From contig JXTB01000324.1 in assembly GCA_002914805.1 (NCBI GenBank), positions 204,692 to 268,691 of the forward strand: a stretch of 64,000 nucleotides of DNA, read 5' to 3'. Position numbers and translations under genes: made by a program. Below, piece after piece: positions 10,575 through 22,090 of this stretch. Position 1 is the stretch's first letter, and every line of letters starts with the position of its first letter. Below the pieces are notes generated by a model. The model searched no databases. It was not told the DNA's origin and saw only the letters and a program-made list of their open reading frames with translations. The stretch is from Parasponia andersonii (taxonomy: Eukaryota > Streptophyta > Magnoliopsida > Rosales > Cannabaceae).

Positions 10575-13500
10575 TCATTGGCATTGATTTGACTGTGATT
10601 TCCAGTCATCAAGGAGGTTAGTAATGGACTCTTCAAACTTTTTTGCTTGAGGCCCAGGCTTCATGATGTTGACATCACCCCATTGAGAGCAGGGATCCAT
10701 CCACCAGCTTCTCCGGCCAGAGCACCATGCACCTGGGACAGGTCGCTTGTGACCACGCTTTAGGATCTTTTCATCGATCAAGTTGAGAACAGGACCATCT
10801 TTCTCAAATTGTCTTGCAAAAGCACCTCCACTTTGAACCATTTGATCAAAATCAGAAACATTGAGAAAGTGTGGTTCCATCCCCGGCGGACTATCCCAGA
10901 TCATATATCTCAAATCACTGTTAACTGTCGTGTTCTTGAACTCAGGAGAGTTACATATAACTGAATGGAAATATCCTTCTTGGGACAGAATTACATTTGT
11001 AAAATACATAAGCATGGTTCGTGGCAGGTTATCCCAACCAAGTATACAAAATTCCAGAAATGATCGACTAAGGGTGACCCATGGGGAACCTGCAGATTAG
11101 AAAAAGTCACTGACTAGCATTCCAGGTAGAAAGATACCAAAAAAAAGAGTAATTTTGAGTTGAATGAAAGCACATAAGTGTGTATATATATATATATATA
11201 TATACACATACAGGGCACCAATCCAGTAGGTTTTTCTTTTTTTTAAACCTATGCATAGGTGTCAATTTGGCCAATGACAATTTATCATGCATATTTTTAT
11301 ATAATAAAAAGTAAGAAAGAGAAATAATGATACATGTCTTTTCATGCACCTCATTATAACTATTGGATCACCGATAAATGATGATCCAACGGCTAAAAAA
11401 AATACCTATACATAGGTAAAAAAAAAAAACCTACTGGATTGGCAACCATATATATGTACAATTTAGAGAGAGAGAGAGAGTATTATAGAGACTTGCCTGT
11501 AAATACTTTAAAAGCATCAGGTATTTTCCGTTTTTCTGTAGCATGAAAAATTTGGCTCCTTCTAGCAAGGTATATAGCTGGATCAACTACAATTGGTTGA
11601 AACCTTTGAGATCTGCATAAAAGAGTTAAATGCTAAGCCTCTGGGTTCAATTCCACAGCTATATACATTTTTAGCTAAATAGCCCAAAGCAAACATTAGT
11701 AAAAGGGTTTGCATACTCTTTCCATCCAAGATCACTGGTGTGGTCAATAAAATTTAGATCTCTTCTGACAGAGGAGAACACATGAGAAAGATCTGAGAAA
11801 ATTAAAAAATATTTGTAAGCCAGCATATTCTACAAGGAAAGAGCCTGCTAAATCCAAACAGACAGCAGGATCATATTGAACTAAGGTGAAAATTTTGGAA
11901 TCTCCAACATCCTACTAATTTCATACCAAGCCATGTTGCTTGTGGATGCACATGGAATTGTGAATATAGAAAAATCAGCACAAGAAGTATCAGCCAAGTA
12001 ATGCCAGAGGACCGACAGTGAAGTAAACTATAGTCCTTAAATCCATGAATAAAAGATTCATTTATAAAGTCAACAAGTAACTACAAAGCGGGCCTACTCT
12101 AGCACATATATTGCGATCCCTAGCAGGAAAAGAAATTCAAAAGTTTGAGTTGCAGTTCACAAAGTGGTGCCACTTCAAGTCCGTCCTTGGCATAATAAGG
12201 AGCAATCAAGTACATTTCGAGATCCTCAACAATTGAAATCTTAAGTTCATCCAAAGACATTGAATTTTAAACAAGTTTATTTAAAACAAATTCCAACAGA
12301 AAGATCAAATAAACAATTAAAATCATTCTTCATCACATGGAAAAGAAAGTGCTTTTGCAATCTCAGGTTTTATCCCACGACCAAGTTTTCATCCTGAAGT
12401 AGTTTCAGTGACATATATCATCAAACTCAAATGTAGATTGCATAGCATGAGTATGAAGACTGTCTTAGGAAGTAGGACCTTAGATGGTGGCCAACACATG
12501 AGACGTTTAGCATGTCAATGTGAAAACGCCAAGGATGAGACAGAGTGATAGCAATCATCAAATAACCCTAATCCGGATTGATCCATGCTCTCAGGGGATG
12601 GTCCTTATGTCATCACAACTACTAATGATGAGTTTAGAGTTACAATGAAAATTTCAAGAATATCAATAAAGGTATATCAAAATCAAACTTTTAGAAATTG
12701 AAAAGGATATCAAGAACTCAACATTGACTCGGACAGTGCTAACATGTCATATGACTCATGCCTTCCTATGTATAACAATTGGTATTGCTAATCAATAAGG
12801 ACCAGTAACAAGAGAAATCCCCAGCACCCCTAAATCAAAACCAGTATTTTCAGTCCTAATATCCTAACTAATTTTACATCAAGAGCATTTTGTATTAATA
12901 ATTCCAAATACAAGGCTCAATCTTCAGTTTTAACTTATGCTCATTCGCATGAACTTTCAGAATTGCTGACTGAAAAAATTAACCCCAGGATGAGTAACAA
13001 ACCCAATTAGACCTGGTCAAAGAAGAATTCATCAATCACATTGATCACAAAACTTCATCCTCCAATCAATTCCCAGTAACACTTTTTTCCACTGAATATA
13101 ATGTCTTTTTGCACATCTAACATCCCAACAATCACAATTTATCAACAATCCTAAACCCACCACACCAAAAAAAAAAAAAAAGCCCAGTCCAATCAACAGG
13201 ACCATCACAAATCACTATCCTTTTCTACCAAAAACAAAAGCACCTCAATTATTCTCCATACGCAAAAGTACCATAATTCATAACGAGAAAGAAAAATACA
13301 AACGAAAACAAAAGAATTTACCAAATTGGCATACCATCTTGAGTGATAAGCGGGTAATCCATCGCCGTCAAGGTGATAAACCAATCCCAGCCACGATCAA
13401 CTCTCAACAACATCGCCGCCGCGCGCAAAACCGTGGCGATATTCGTCGACCCCATGTAAGTAAGCCGATCGGGCTTGCCCACCACATCCACATTCCCAAA

Positions 13501-13821
13501 AGCACGAATCGCTGCCACCGACTTCACCAGCGCCGAGAGCCGCCGCCTCTCGTCCTCCGACGCCTCCACCGACAGATGCAACAAATACCGGTTCCTCGGG
13601 TGGTATACGGCCAGCAACAGCCTGAAGATCCGGTCACAGTCGCCTCTCTCGCCCCATATGAAGTACCCAAACGCCGGCGCGTAATGGGACCCCTGTTGAA
13701 CGATCGAGGGAAAGGGCTTGGAGAAGCTGAAAGCGGAGATTGAAGAGAACAACAGTATAATGAGAGAGAGAAATGCAGCCGAGAAAAGGGTCAAGAGCCA
13801 TTTCTTCCTCTCAGCTCCCAT
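10575..13821 (-). CDS. GT14 beta-glucuronosyltransferase-like protein (core-2/I-branching fold), 4 exons
   Basis: Exons (minus): 13821-13335, 11792-11717, 11612-11497 and 11089-10575, together 1194 nt or 397 residues. Residues ~7-30 (KKWLLTLFSAAFLSLIILLF) form a type II signal anchor. The GT14 'Branch' domain follows: FGYFIWGERGDCDRIFRLLL, DYPLITQDDL across the first exon joint, NFIDHTSDLGWKE, FKVFTGSPWVTLSRSF across the third joint, then WDNLPRTMLMY, EGYFHSVICN and VPGAWCSG. Arabidopsis GlcAT14A-C add glucuronic acid to arabinogalactan type II glycans in the Golgi; that activity here is inferred from the family. From memory the closest neighbour by position is At1g71070. The length matches the shorter members (about 380-450 residues). 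The first intron is ~1.5 kb. The third begins with GC rather than GT (G|GCAAGT at 11497/11496) and contains a MITE. Confidence 0.93.
11213..11447. mobile_element. MITE in GT14 intron 3 (family A)
   Basis: It is a ~235-bp element with terminal inverted repeats: the left end reads GGGCACCAATCCAGTAGGTT and the reverse complement of the right end reads GGTTGCCAATCCAGTAGGTT. It carries no coding sequence. It sits in (TA)n-rich DNA on both sides. Related copies occur at 45338-45562, 49304-49460 and probably 41874-42088. Superfamily is unassigned; insertion in TA runs would suit a TA-targeting element, but the duplication cannot be told apart from the TA-rich flanks. Confidence 0.75.
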
Positions 13822-15665
13822 AATGGCGGTGGCAGAGCTCAGTTCCGAGCCTGGGCATATGGGTCCTCCCGAATCGAATCAAATAGACGAATCCCGGGTC
13901 TGGGTCGGGTCGGGGCTGGACTCTGGAGGCGTTCTGGGAAATGGGTACGCGAAGATCTTGGCGGAATCGTCCGCGGTAATGGCGAACATGAAATGGAGTG
14001 CTCAGAGCGTTTTACCAAAAAACAGCTTTCGAGAAAATAAGATCAGAGAACCGTAACTTCAAACTCTCTCTCTCTCTCTCTCTGTACTTTCTCTCTCTAC
14101 CTCCTTTCTTGTTCTAGGGTTAGGGTTTTCTGGTTCGATTTGCAGGGACGAAGACGAAGAAGAAGACGAGACCAGAGTTCATCAATTCCTTTCTTTCTTT
14201 CGGTTTTGAATTTCCGATCTCTTTCAAGAGCTTGCGTTTTTACGCCTTTACGTATCAGTTCCTCAATTGTACCAATCCCAATGTCACAATCCGCGCGTAG
14301 CACCACGCTCCACAACGAGAGACAAAATCTTGTATCTCTTGGCAGTAGGTCGTGGTAGTCACGTTTTGTTTACCGAAAGTGATGTTTCTACCGTTACAGT
14401 GCTTTGTTTTTTGTCTTTTAAATTAATTTTGTTTTTTTAACCTGGCGGGACTTGCTATTTCCAGGTCAAAATGGGGCTAGAAGAATGGTAAGGAATGGGA
14501 GTGGAGATAGGGAAATGGGGTGTGGCAATAGTGAACTTGCATTTTTTTTGCACCTTTTGTAATTAATCATACTGACGTTGGTGATGTGACAGGTATTGGG
14601 TTTGTATGGAGATTGGAGTTATGCATGAATATTTATTGAGTCGGTTAGGTTATCGATGACCGGAAGGATTTATGTCCCTTGTTCCATTTTTAAGTCATAC
14701 ATTAATTAATTGGCCTTTAAAATAATAACGTATATTTTATGTATATATTTGGAGAGAGAATAAAATAATTAAATATTATAAACGTATCTATTAGAGAGAA
14801 TTAAATGAATAATTACGCTTAGAATAATGCATATGTATATATGTAGATAGAAATAATATTAATTAATTAATTAGGCGTAACTAACATATAAAAAGATTTA
14901 TTCTTTGGATTTCTATATAAAATGGGTTTTCACAGTTTACATCCTCTTGTTTATATTTTGTTCGAGTTTTCTTACATGCATTAAACTTAGGGAACTTAAT
15001 AACAAAAGAGAAGAAAAGATATTCACGTTTCTTTCCTTGTTATTTGGTGGCATATTATAATAATTAATAGTTCGGTGAGAAAATCCATGCGAAAGAACCA
15101 ACATATTGACTAAATTCCGTACATCACCTTAAAAAATATATAAACAAATAAAAAATAAAAAGAAACATTTTTCTTGCTGGAAAATAAAATGAACTTTAGT
15201 GTAAGTCGGATTTTCTCAAAAAATGAAACTATACCTTACATTGCGACATTTTGTACTCTGCAAAAAGATTTTATGTTTCAATCTCTTTCTTTTATTTTGT
15301 TTTTAGGCGTGGATCACATCAGTTGTACAATTTTTCTCTCTATTTCTTCTTTTTTTCCCCTCTAGAAACAGTCAACAGATTTCATCATGTAGGTATGCAA
15401 AATCAACTTGACCACATTATTTATTTGAAATATGTGTAATTATTTGAAAGTAGAGAGAGAAAAGAAAGATAGTTGAAACATTCAAATAACAAAAAGTCGG
15501 GGAAGCAAGTTGCAAAATTAATTAGCCGGAAAATAAATATTACATGCTTTTAATCTCCTTGGACCACATATTTGTCAATCAAAGCACTCTTCCTTTACTC
15601 CTGCTAATCAATAAGACAAAGCAGTGTTTTTGTGATTGTCAAACTTACAATAATTTTTTTTTTTA
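13822..15665. other. GT14 5' region and AT-rich spacer
   Basis: The first ~540 bases have higher GC and the look of promoter and leader DNA. From ~14400 to 15665 the sequence is AT-rich with no recognised gene, repeat end or RNA. Confidence 0.5.
14116..14128. promoter_or_regulatory. Telo-box-like element upstream of GT14
   Basis: AGGGTTAGGGTTT on the plus strand (AAACCCTAACCCT on the minus strand) matches the plant telo-box and lies about 295 bp upstream of the GT14 start codon. A CT-rich stretch (14068-14100) is next to it. Telo-boxes are common in promoters of growth-linked plant genes; activity here is inferred. Confidence 0.45.
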
Positions 15666-17207
15666 ATGAAAAACTTACAATATTTACATATGTGCAAAAA
15701 TTTAGATTTAAAAAACAAAACAAAAGGAATCCTAGGTTTTGGGTCTTTGGACTTGGACATGTCAATGAGCCTCCCATCATCACACGAGTAGTTGATGAGA
15801 AGATGATTATGAGCCCATTCAACCGGTCCACGGGCCTCCCCAAACTTTTTTTCCCCGACTTCCTTAGCTAATGGGCCGTATTTTGGTCGATGTTTAAATA
15901 TTACCGCTTTCAAACACTATTAAAATTGAAAATGGCCGAATTTATTTTAAAATGTCGAAAATACTAGTTTTATAATAAATATATCAATATCAAAAGGATT
16001 TTATAGCAAAAAGACTAAAATTTGGACCCATTATAAGTAAATTTTACTTTTCAAAATGTGATGTACCTTGTATAAAATTAGGGATTTCGGACACTTATAT
16101 CTATTTTTCAAAAACTATTACCAAATTTACGAACTTTCAAAAATAATAAAAATTATGTACGACTTTTCAAAGTATTTTGCTAAATACTTTAAGAGCTATA
16201 AAACACGATGGCATTTAAGTTAACAAGCCATCTTTTTTTTTTTTTTTACAATAAACCAATTTAGTTTCTTATTAGTAGAATGTCTTGTACGTAAGTAAAT
16301 CAAAAAAAACTACAAATATTTTCTAAAAATTAGTTTGGTTTCCTATAAGCAGATTGTCTTGTACGTAAATAGATCACAAGAAACTAAAAATTTTCTTGAA
16401 AACCAGTTTAATTTTCTTTTAGCGGAATGTCATTACATGAAAAACTTACAACATTTACATATGTTCGAAAAATTTAAATTTAAAAAAACGAAACAAAAGG
16501 AATCCTAAGTCTGGGGTCTTTGGACTCGAACATGTCAATAAGCCCCCATCATCATATGAGTAGTTGATGAGAAGATAATTATGGGCCCATTCAACCGGTT
16601 CACGTGCCTCCCTAAACTTTTTTTTTCTGACTTCTTAGCTAAATGGCCGTATTTTGGTTAATGTTTAAAGATGATCGTTTTCAAACACTATTAAAAAAGA
16701 AAATGGTCGAATTTATTTTAAAAGGTTGAATATATCAGTTTTTATAAGAAATATATTAATATCAAAAGGATTTTATAGCAAAATGACTAAAATTTGTACC
16801 CGAGTAAATTTATGTTTTTCACTTGTATAAAATTAGTAATTTTGGACATTTATACCTATTTTTAAAAAAAATATTATCAAATTTATGACCTTTCAAAAAT
16901 AGTAAAAATTCTGTACAACTTTTTAGGGCATTTTTCTAAATACTTTGGAAGCTAGAAAATGCGGTAGTATTAAGTAAATAAGCTATCTTTTTTCTTTTAC
17001 AAAAAACTACAAAAGTTTTTTAGACACCAATTTGGTTTCCTATTAGTGGAATGTCCTGTACGTAAATAAATCACAGAATCTCACAAAGATTTCCTGAAAA
17101 CTAGTTTAGTTTCCCATTAGCAGAATATCTTGTACATAAATATATCACAGGAAACTACAAGCTTTTCTAGAAACTAGTTTAGTTTTCTTTTAGTGAAATG
17201 TCATAAT
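15666..17207. repeat. Tandem duplication of a ~771-bp block
   Basis: The block starting ATGAAAAACTTACAA at 15666 recurs from 16437 at a constant offset of about 771 bases and stays alignable throughout. Shared landmarks include AACAAAAGGAATCCTA, GAGTAGTTGATGAGAAGAT and CAAAAGGATTTTATAGCAAAA. The copies differ by roughly 10-15% by eye with several small indels, so the duplication is old and not an assembly error. No coding potential was recognised. Confidence 0.85.
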
Positions 17208-17350
17208 AGAAAATCACAAAAGTTTCCTAGCAACCAATTTGCTTTCTTTTTAGTAAAATGTCATATATATATAAATAAATCACAAGAAATACAAATGTTT
17301 TTAGGAAATTAATGTAGTTTTCTAATAGTAGAATGCTCTGTAATTTCTAC
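16256..17350. repeat. ~76-bp degenerate tandem array (within and after the duplication)
   Basis: Units resembling ACCAATTTAGTTTCCTATTA followed by GTAGAATGTCTTGTACGTAA and AATCACAAGAAACTAC recur near 16256, 16332, 16405, 17027, 17098, 17173, 17232 and 17307. Two to three units close each copy of the 771-bp block and the array continues beyond the second. The units are diverged and noncoding. Confidence 0.7.
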
Positions 17351-17439
17351 GGTCTATACTCTTTTCTTTTTTCCTTTTTATTATTCAAATGAATAGTAGA
17401 AAAAAATCTAAGATTAGTTGAAGAAATTTGAAAGAAAAA

Positions 17440-17720
17440 CTAGTTGGTTTCTAGTGTTTAGTAATGAAATTAATTAATTTAGTTCATGGTTACTAGTGAA
17501 AACCAATTTAGTTTTCAATTATTAGTAGAAACTAAATTAATTTATAGTTTTTAATAATGAAATTAGCCAATTTAGTTTATAGTTATTGGTGAAAACCAAT
17601 TTAGTTTCTAATTATTAGTCGAAACCAAATTAGTTCATAGTAGAGACCGTATTAGTTTTTAATTATTAGTAGTAACTAAATTAGTTTATTCAATAAATAG
17701 ATGGTTTCTTTTGTTATTAT
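17440..17720. repeat. Short-period array of AATTATTAGT / AAACCAAATTAG words
   Basis: Words such as AAACCAATTTAGTTT and AATTATTAGTAGAAACTAAA alternate in both orientations for about 280 bp. Similar words recur at ~34360-34450, 34685-34750 and 34925-35005, linking this island to the one at 34-35 kb. Confidence 0.6.
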
Positions 17721-17729
17721 CGCTGGTTT

Positions 17730-18175
17730 TTTTGATAACTAAATTGGTTTTTAAAAAAAAAAGAACTAGTTGTTTTTAAGATTAAAGGAAAAATAATTTT
17801 AAAAAGATTAAGCACACGAAAAAATAAAAACAGGAGTGGTAGGTTCAATGTGAAAAAAAGATAGAAAAAGAATTTTAAAAGAACTAAGAACAAGAAAAAA
17901 AAATAAAAAGGATTCAAATTACAAATCAAAGAAGGTTTTTTGATATTTTTAATTTATTTTTATTCATTTTTCCTTTATAAGGTTCAATGTAAAAAAAATA
18001 GTTAGAAAAGGAGAAAAAAGGAATTTAAAAAAAAAAAAGAAAATCAAAATCAAAAAGAAAGAGGGAAAAGAAAAAAAGTAAAAAAATAAAGTGACATGAA
18101 ACTCAAAGGGATTGAGCCCAAGTCTTTGAGACGATTTTTTGTTGGCCAAGCACTTAACCTACAAACATTTAAATT
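17730..18175 (-). repeat. tRNA-headed pyrimidine-tailed repeat (copy 1)
   Basis: On the minus strand the right end begins GGTTAAGTGCTTGGCC, resembling a tRNA/SINE box A. About 30 bases later comes GGGCTCAATCCC, resembling box B. A long pyrimidine-rich tract follows. The same order is seen at 34140 (plus) and 35280 (minus). A tRNA-derived SINE head is one reading; a repeat terminus that happens to resemble a tRNA is the other. Confidence 0.4.
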
Positions 18176-19212
18176 TGTATATCTCAACTTTTAAATAATA
18201 AACAAGATAAACAAAATTTATGACTTTGCCACCACATCTTAGACCGTATCTTTTGAGATTATTTTGACTTCCTTATTATTTTCAAAAATCATATTTTGGT
18301 CAATATTTTTTTAAAAATCGTACATAGTATTTTTTTCCTTAAAATTAATATACTCAATACATAAACAAGGGTATATAAGTAAATATACCAAATATAAAAC
18401 TGCATATACTTTACCAATTAACTATAAAAATAAAAAAAAAAAGACATTTATTAAAATATAGAATAAAAAATAGATATAATATACATATAGTTGATATATA
18501 AACATAAAATTGATCTTATATGGCCATTTGAGGGGGAAAAAAGTGTTGGGAGGAGGCACTTATTAAATAGGTGTAAAAAAGTGGCCATTTTTAAAATTGA
18601 TATGAAAAAAATACATTCTTATAAATACTTTTTTTTAAAAAAATTTATTTTCAATCTTGAGGTGATTAGGCTAATTAGCAGTTTTGGTTACATTCATAGC
18701 AATTTTCAGCATTTTTTTCTAAAGAAAACTGCTATAAAACTAGAACTCTTTTTCAAAACTACTATCCATGAAAAATAAACCATGTATAGTTTAAAATCAT
18801 ACCATGGTGAATAATAAATTCGCCCCTAGCATTACCCTAAATAAATTATGCACAAATCAAATGGTGATAATTACGATTCAAAGAGAAGATTATAAATCTA
18901 TTCAAAATAAAGTCAAAATGAAGGTGTTTCCAATGTCAAACTGTGACGAGCTCTTACCAATTGTATAGATATTAGACACAAAAAAAGAAATGGAGAATCA
19001 TTTCTTTATTGTCACACTTTCAAGCTGAACTATGACAATACATTTATGTCATCTTCAATAACTCCCTTCCATGGATATTTGAGTATTATCTTTTTTTTTT
19101 TAAATATTACTTTTTAGTCTTTTTCCCTTTAACCATTTGGTATCTTGGTAAATTTTAAACGACGGTCTAGGATTACTTTTATGATACTTGAGGGTAGCCT
19201 AAGCACTCTCAC
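18176..19212. other. AT-rich spacer, no gene seen
   Basis: Very AT-rich DNA with homopolymer runs. No gene or defined repeat was recognised, apart from the probable EAF 3' UTR in the last ~200 bases. Confidence 0.5.
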
Positions 19213-21931
19213 TCAGATGGAATTGACCGAATCTTCATCACTGCCTTCGCTGTCACTGCTGCTGCTGCTTGCACTACCACTCCCGCTACTTCCACTTCCA
19301 CTTCCACTGCTACTACTAGAAGAGGAAGTTTGCTCATCCCTCTCCTCTGCATTCACTTGTGCTCGGAGAGCTTCTGCAGCATTTGGCCCCTTGTCAACTT
19401 CATCACCACTGTCATCAACATCAGCAATCTCATCATCAGTGTCATTTTGATGAGGTACATTCATGTCAAAATCGGGGTTAGCTTTATCTTCCATAGCAGC
19501 ATTTCCATCTTCAGCTACAGGTGATGTAGCGCCAAAAATGTCCTCGATGTCTATGTCTTGATGTTCCTCAACTTCATCGTTCTTAGGTTCTGGTGACATA
19601 GTAGAGACATTTGCTAGTTCAGATGAATAATCAGCAGTCCCCTTACTGGCAGATTTTGCACCTGCTGCATCGGAAGTTAGCATTATGATCAAATCACATG
19701 GCTTGAAAAACGAAGAAATTATGACTATGGTTAATTTAATCCATCAAGAGGAACAATCAAATTTTGAATTCTAGAACATATGCAGCATGACGTAAAATAC
19801 TGTTCAGGTTAACCTGACAGTACTACTTAGAGAAAAGCATAGTCAACTCAATACTCTAAAGTTACCTTCAAACCCAAACATTTCGAAGACTAGTGTAATT
19901 TTCCAACAACATTCTAATAAAATCTCACTTCTCATTTATGAATGTAAATAAGAAGTGGTCATCTTCACAAGTAAACAGCACAGGAAACCCAATATCCGTG
20001 AGTTTGATCATGTCATTTTGACATGATTCTTCAAGACTTTATATTTTAAACAGCAAATATAAGCTAAACAGTAGATATCCCCAAATGTATGCTTATTTCA
20101 AAACATAACAAATGAAGCCTTTAGTTGTAGATGACAAAACCAATAGAAACAAACAAAGGTAATGTGGAACTAAACAGCATCATAAGAAAGGATGAGAAAT
20201 GCCTAAAAACTGTTCCCATGCGATTTAGAATACAATGAAGAAGGGTGGCAACGAGAGAACCACCCTAAGACACTAGCGGCTGGTTAGGTCGTCTAACAAT
20301 CATTTCTATTTCATGGAGCATTTTTTGTTCATGTGACATGTTTCCAATAGAAAAATGAACTTCATAGACCAAATAAGATATCACATATACCTGAATTATC
20401 TGGCCCACCAATATCAATTCGTTCCACCTCAACCTGCACAAATATATGGAAATAAAGGCTTGAACATCACATGGAAAAGGCAGAAATTGAAAGAAACATA
20501 CTAAACAAGCACTAAGGTTGCGAGTATACAGTATCAACACTTAGAATATAGAGTTTTAACTTTTAAGTACCTGAAAGAAAACAAATTGATTGAAGCCTTT
20601 TAAATAACTTGGATTGTTGCTAACTCACGAAAACTTTCCAACAGAACCATATAATAACCATAAGTACGTAAAGGAAGAAAAATTGATAGAAAAAGAGGTG
20701 TATCTACCTCATAGTATGTGGAGTTACCATCAAGTAGCAGTTCACAGGCCTAAGAGTTTTGTCTAGACATTAAATTAATGGGAATGTAATACCATATCTG
20801 CTGTATAAATCCCATTATCCCAGGTATTGTAGCCATGGCAGCATAATTCTCTCATGAGATTCTCAAGTCTAAACTATCAGCAGCTACCATCTTGCATTCT
20901 CAAATTTTCAATCCAAAGTCAAAGTTCTTCGGAAGTTAACTGACCGTAATCATTCAGCATTACCAAGAAATGCAAATCAAGGGCTAAACTTGCACATCTT
21001 AAACCATGATTATCTATTACAACTCGAATATGCCAGCAGTCATGTTCTGAACACAACCATCAATAAGTACCAGGAAAATCATTCCCAACCTCTAAATCTA
21101 ACTAGACAATCTACCTGCAAATCAAATGCATATATACCAACACAAGGAGATTGGCTGCCTATATTAGATGTAGTCTATCATTATCAGGTATGTTGGTTCA
21201 TGAAGCTAACTGGAATAAGGTTCAAAAGTTCAATAGCACCACCAAAACTACAAACCTTCCCTATTGGGCTATTCCTTTCATGATCAGACATTCCCTCAAC
21301 TCTAACTGTTATGCTTTGCATTGATATCTCTTGTAAAATTCAGTCTTTACCAAACCAATTCGCCATTAACACCCAATTAACATCAAAGTAAATGCTCTTA
21401 AATCGAAATACTGCGAAATTAACTCGAAATTGAACTAACCGGAACTGCAGGGTATGCGCTTCTACCAACAACAATTGCCTTCGGAGCCTTAGAAACAGGA
21501 GGAGCAACAGGAGGAGACAATCGAGGCTCAATCGCCGGTCCGGACAGAGCCGCCGCAGCAGCGGCCGACTCGCCGGGCTGTCGAACGTGCCGGAGTTGAT
21601 TCACGGCCCGGTGCAGCCGCTCCAGCCGAAAAGTCTGGCCGTCAAAGAACAAAACGGCGTCGTTGTCCTTGTAATCCTCACTACTTCCCTCGAATGCGAC
21701 CTTTGGTTTCCCTAATTGATTGTTGTGAAACTCTACACTAACCCTATTCTCCTTCGTCTTGCGTAACGACCCAGCTTTACTCTTATCAATCGAAGCCGGT
21801 TTAAATTCATCTGAACCCACATTTAACAAAAATAAAATTAAAAAAACATAAAAAAAAATTCCTTTCCTTTCAATTTTCCGGCATTTTCCCGGGAACCAAA
21901 CGGAAACGAAGCAAGGAGAGAGTTGGTTCGA

Positions 21932-21967
<36 letters not shown>

Positions 21968-22090
21968 CTTACATCGCAAAGTACAGTACTTGGCAGAGGA
22001 ATCATCCTTGAAGGAAGGGCCAAGCGTGAGATTATACCATCGATCGGACTGAGGAGCGGTCTTTGGCTCTTCCTTGGTGTTGTTCGCCAT
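19213..22090 (-). CDS. EAF family protein (ELL-associated factor, transcription elongation), 4 exons
   Basis: Exons (minus): 22090-21973, 21810-21440, 20433-20391 and 19664-19213, total 984 nt or 327 residues. The N-terminal ~110 residues match the EAF domain: DRWYNLTLGPSFKDDS, YCTLRYEFKPASIDKS across the first joint, KPKVAFEGSSEDYKDNDAVL, then FRLERLHRAVNQLRHVR. A Pro/Ala linker (SPPVAPPVSKAPKA) follows. The last exon is acidic and Ser-rich (DIDIEDIFGA, then a long Ser/Gly run ending SDEDSVNSI), like the activation region of animal EAFs, which bind ELL in super elongation complexes of RNA polymerase II. The nuclear elongation role in plants is inferred. From memory it corresponds to At1g71080. 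The last acceptor is a NAGNAG pair (CAGCAG at 19667-19662), allowing a one-residue difference. The start is the first ATG in frame with the domain. Confidence 0.93.

Noticed and set aside
13339-13743. Arg/His-rich plus-strand frame of 134 codons
   Set aside because: Antisense image of GT14 exon 1; composition reflects high-GC codons on the other strand.
15604-15913. Overlapping frames on both strands
   Set aside because: They fall in the first copy of the 771-bp noncoding duplication and are not preserved in the second.
16256-17350. CRISPR-like regular repeats
   Set aside because: The units are degenerate, directly abutting and without unique spacers, in a plant genome; an ordinary tandem array.
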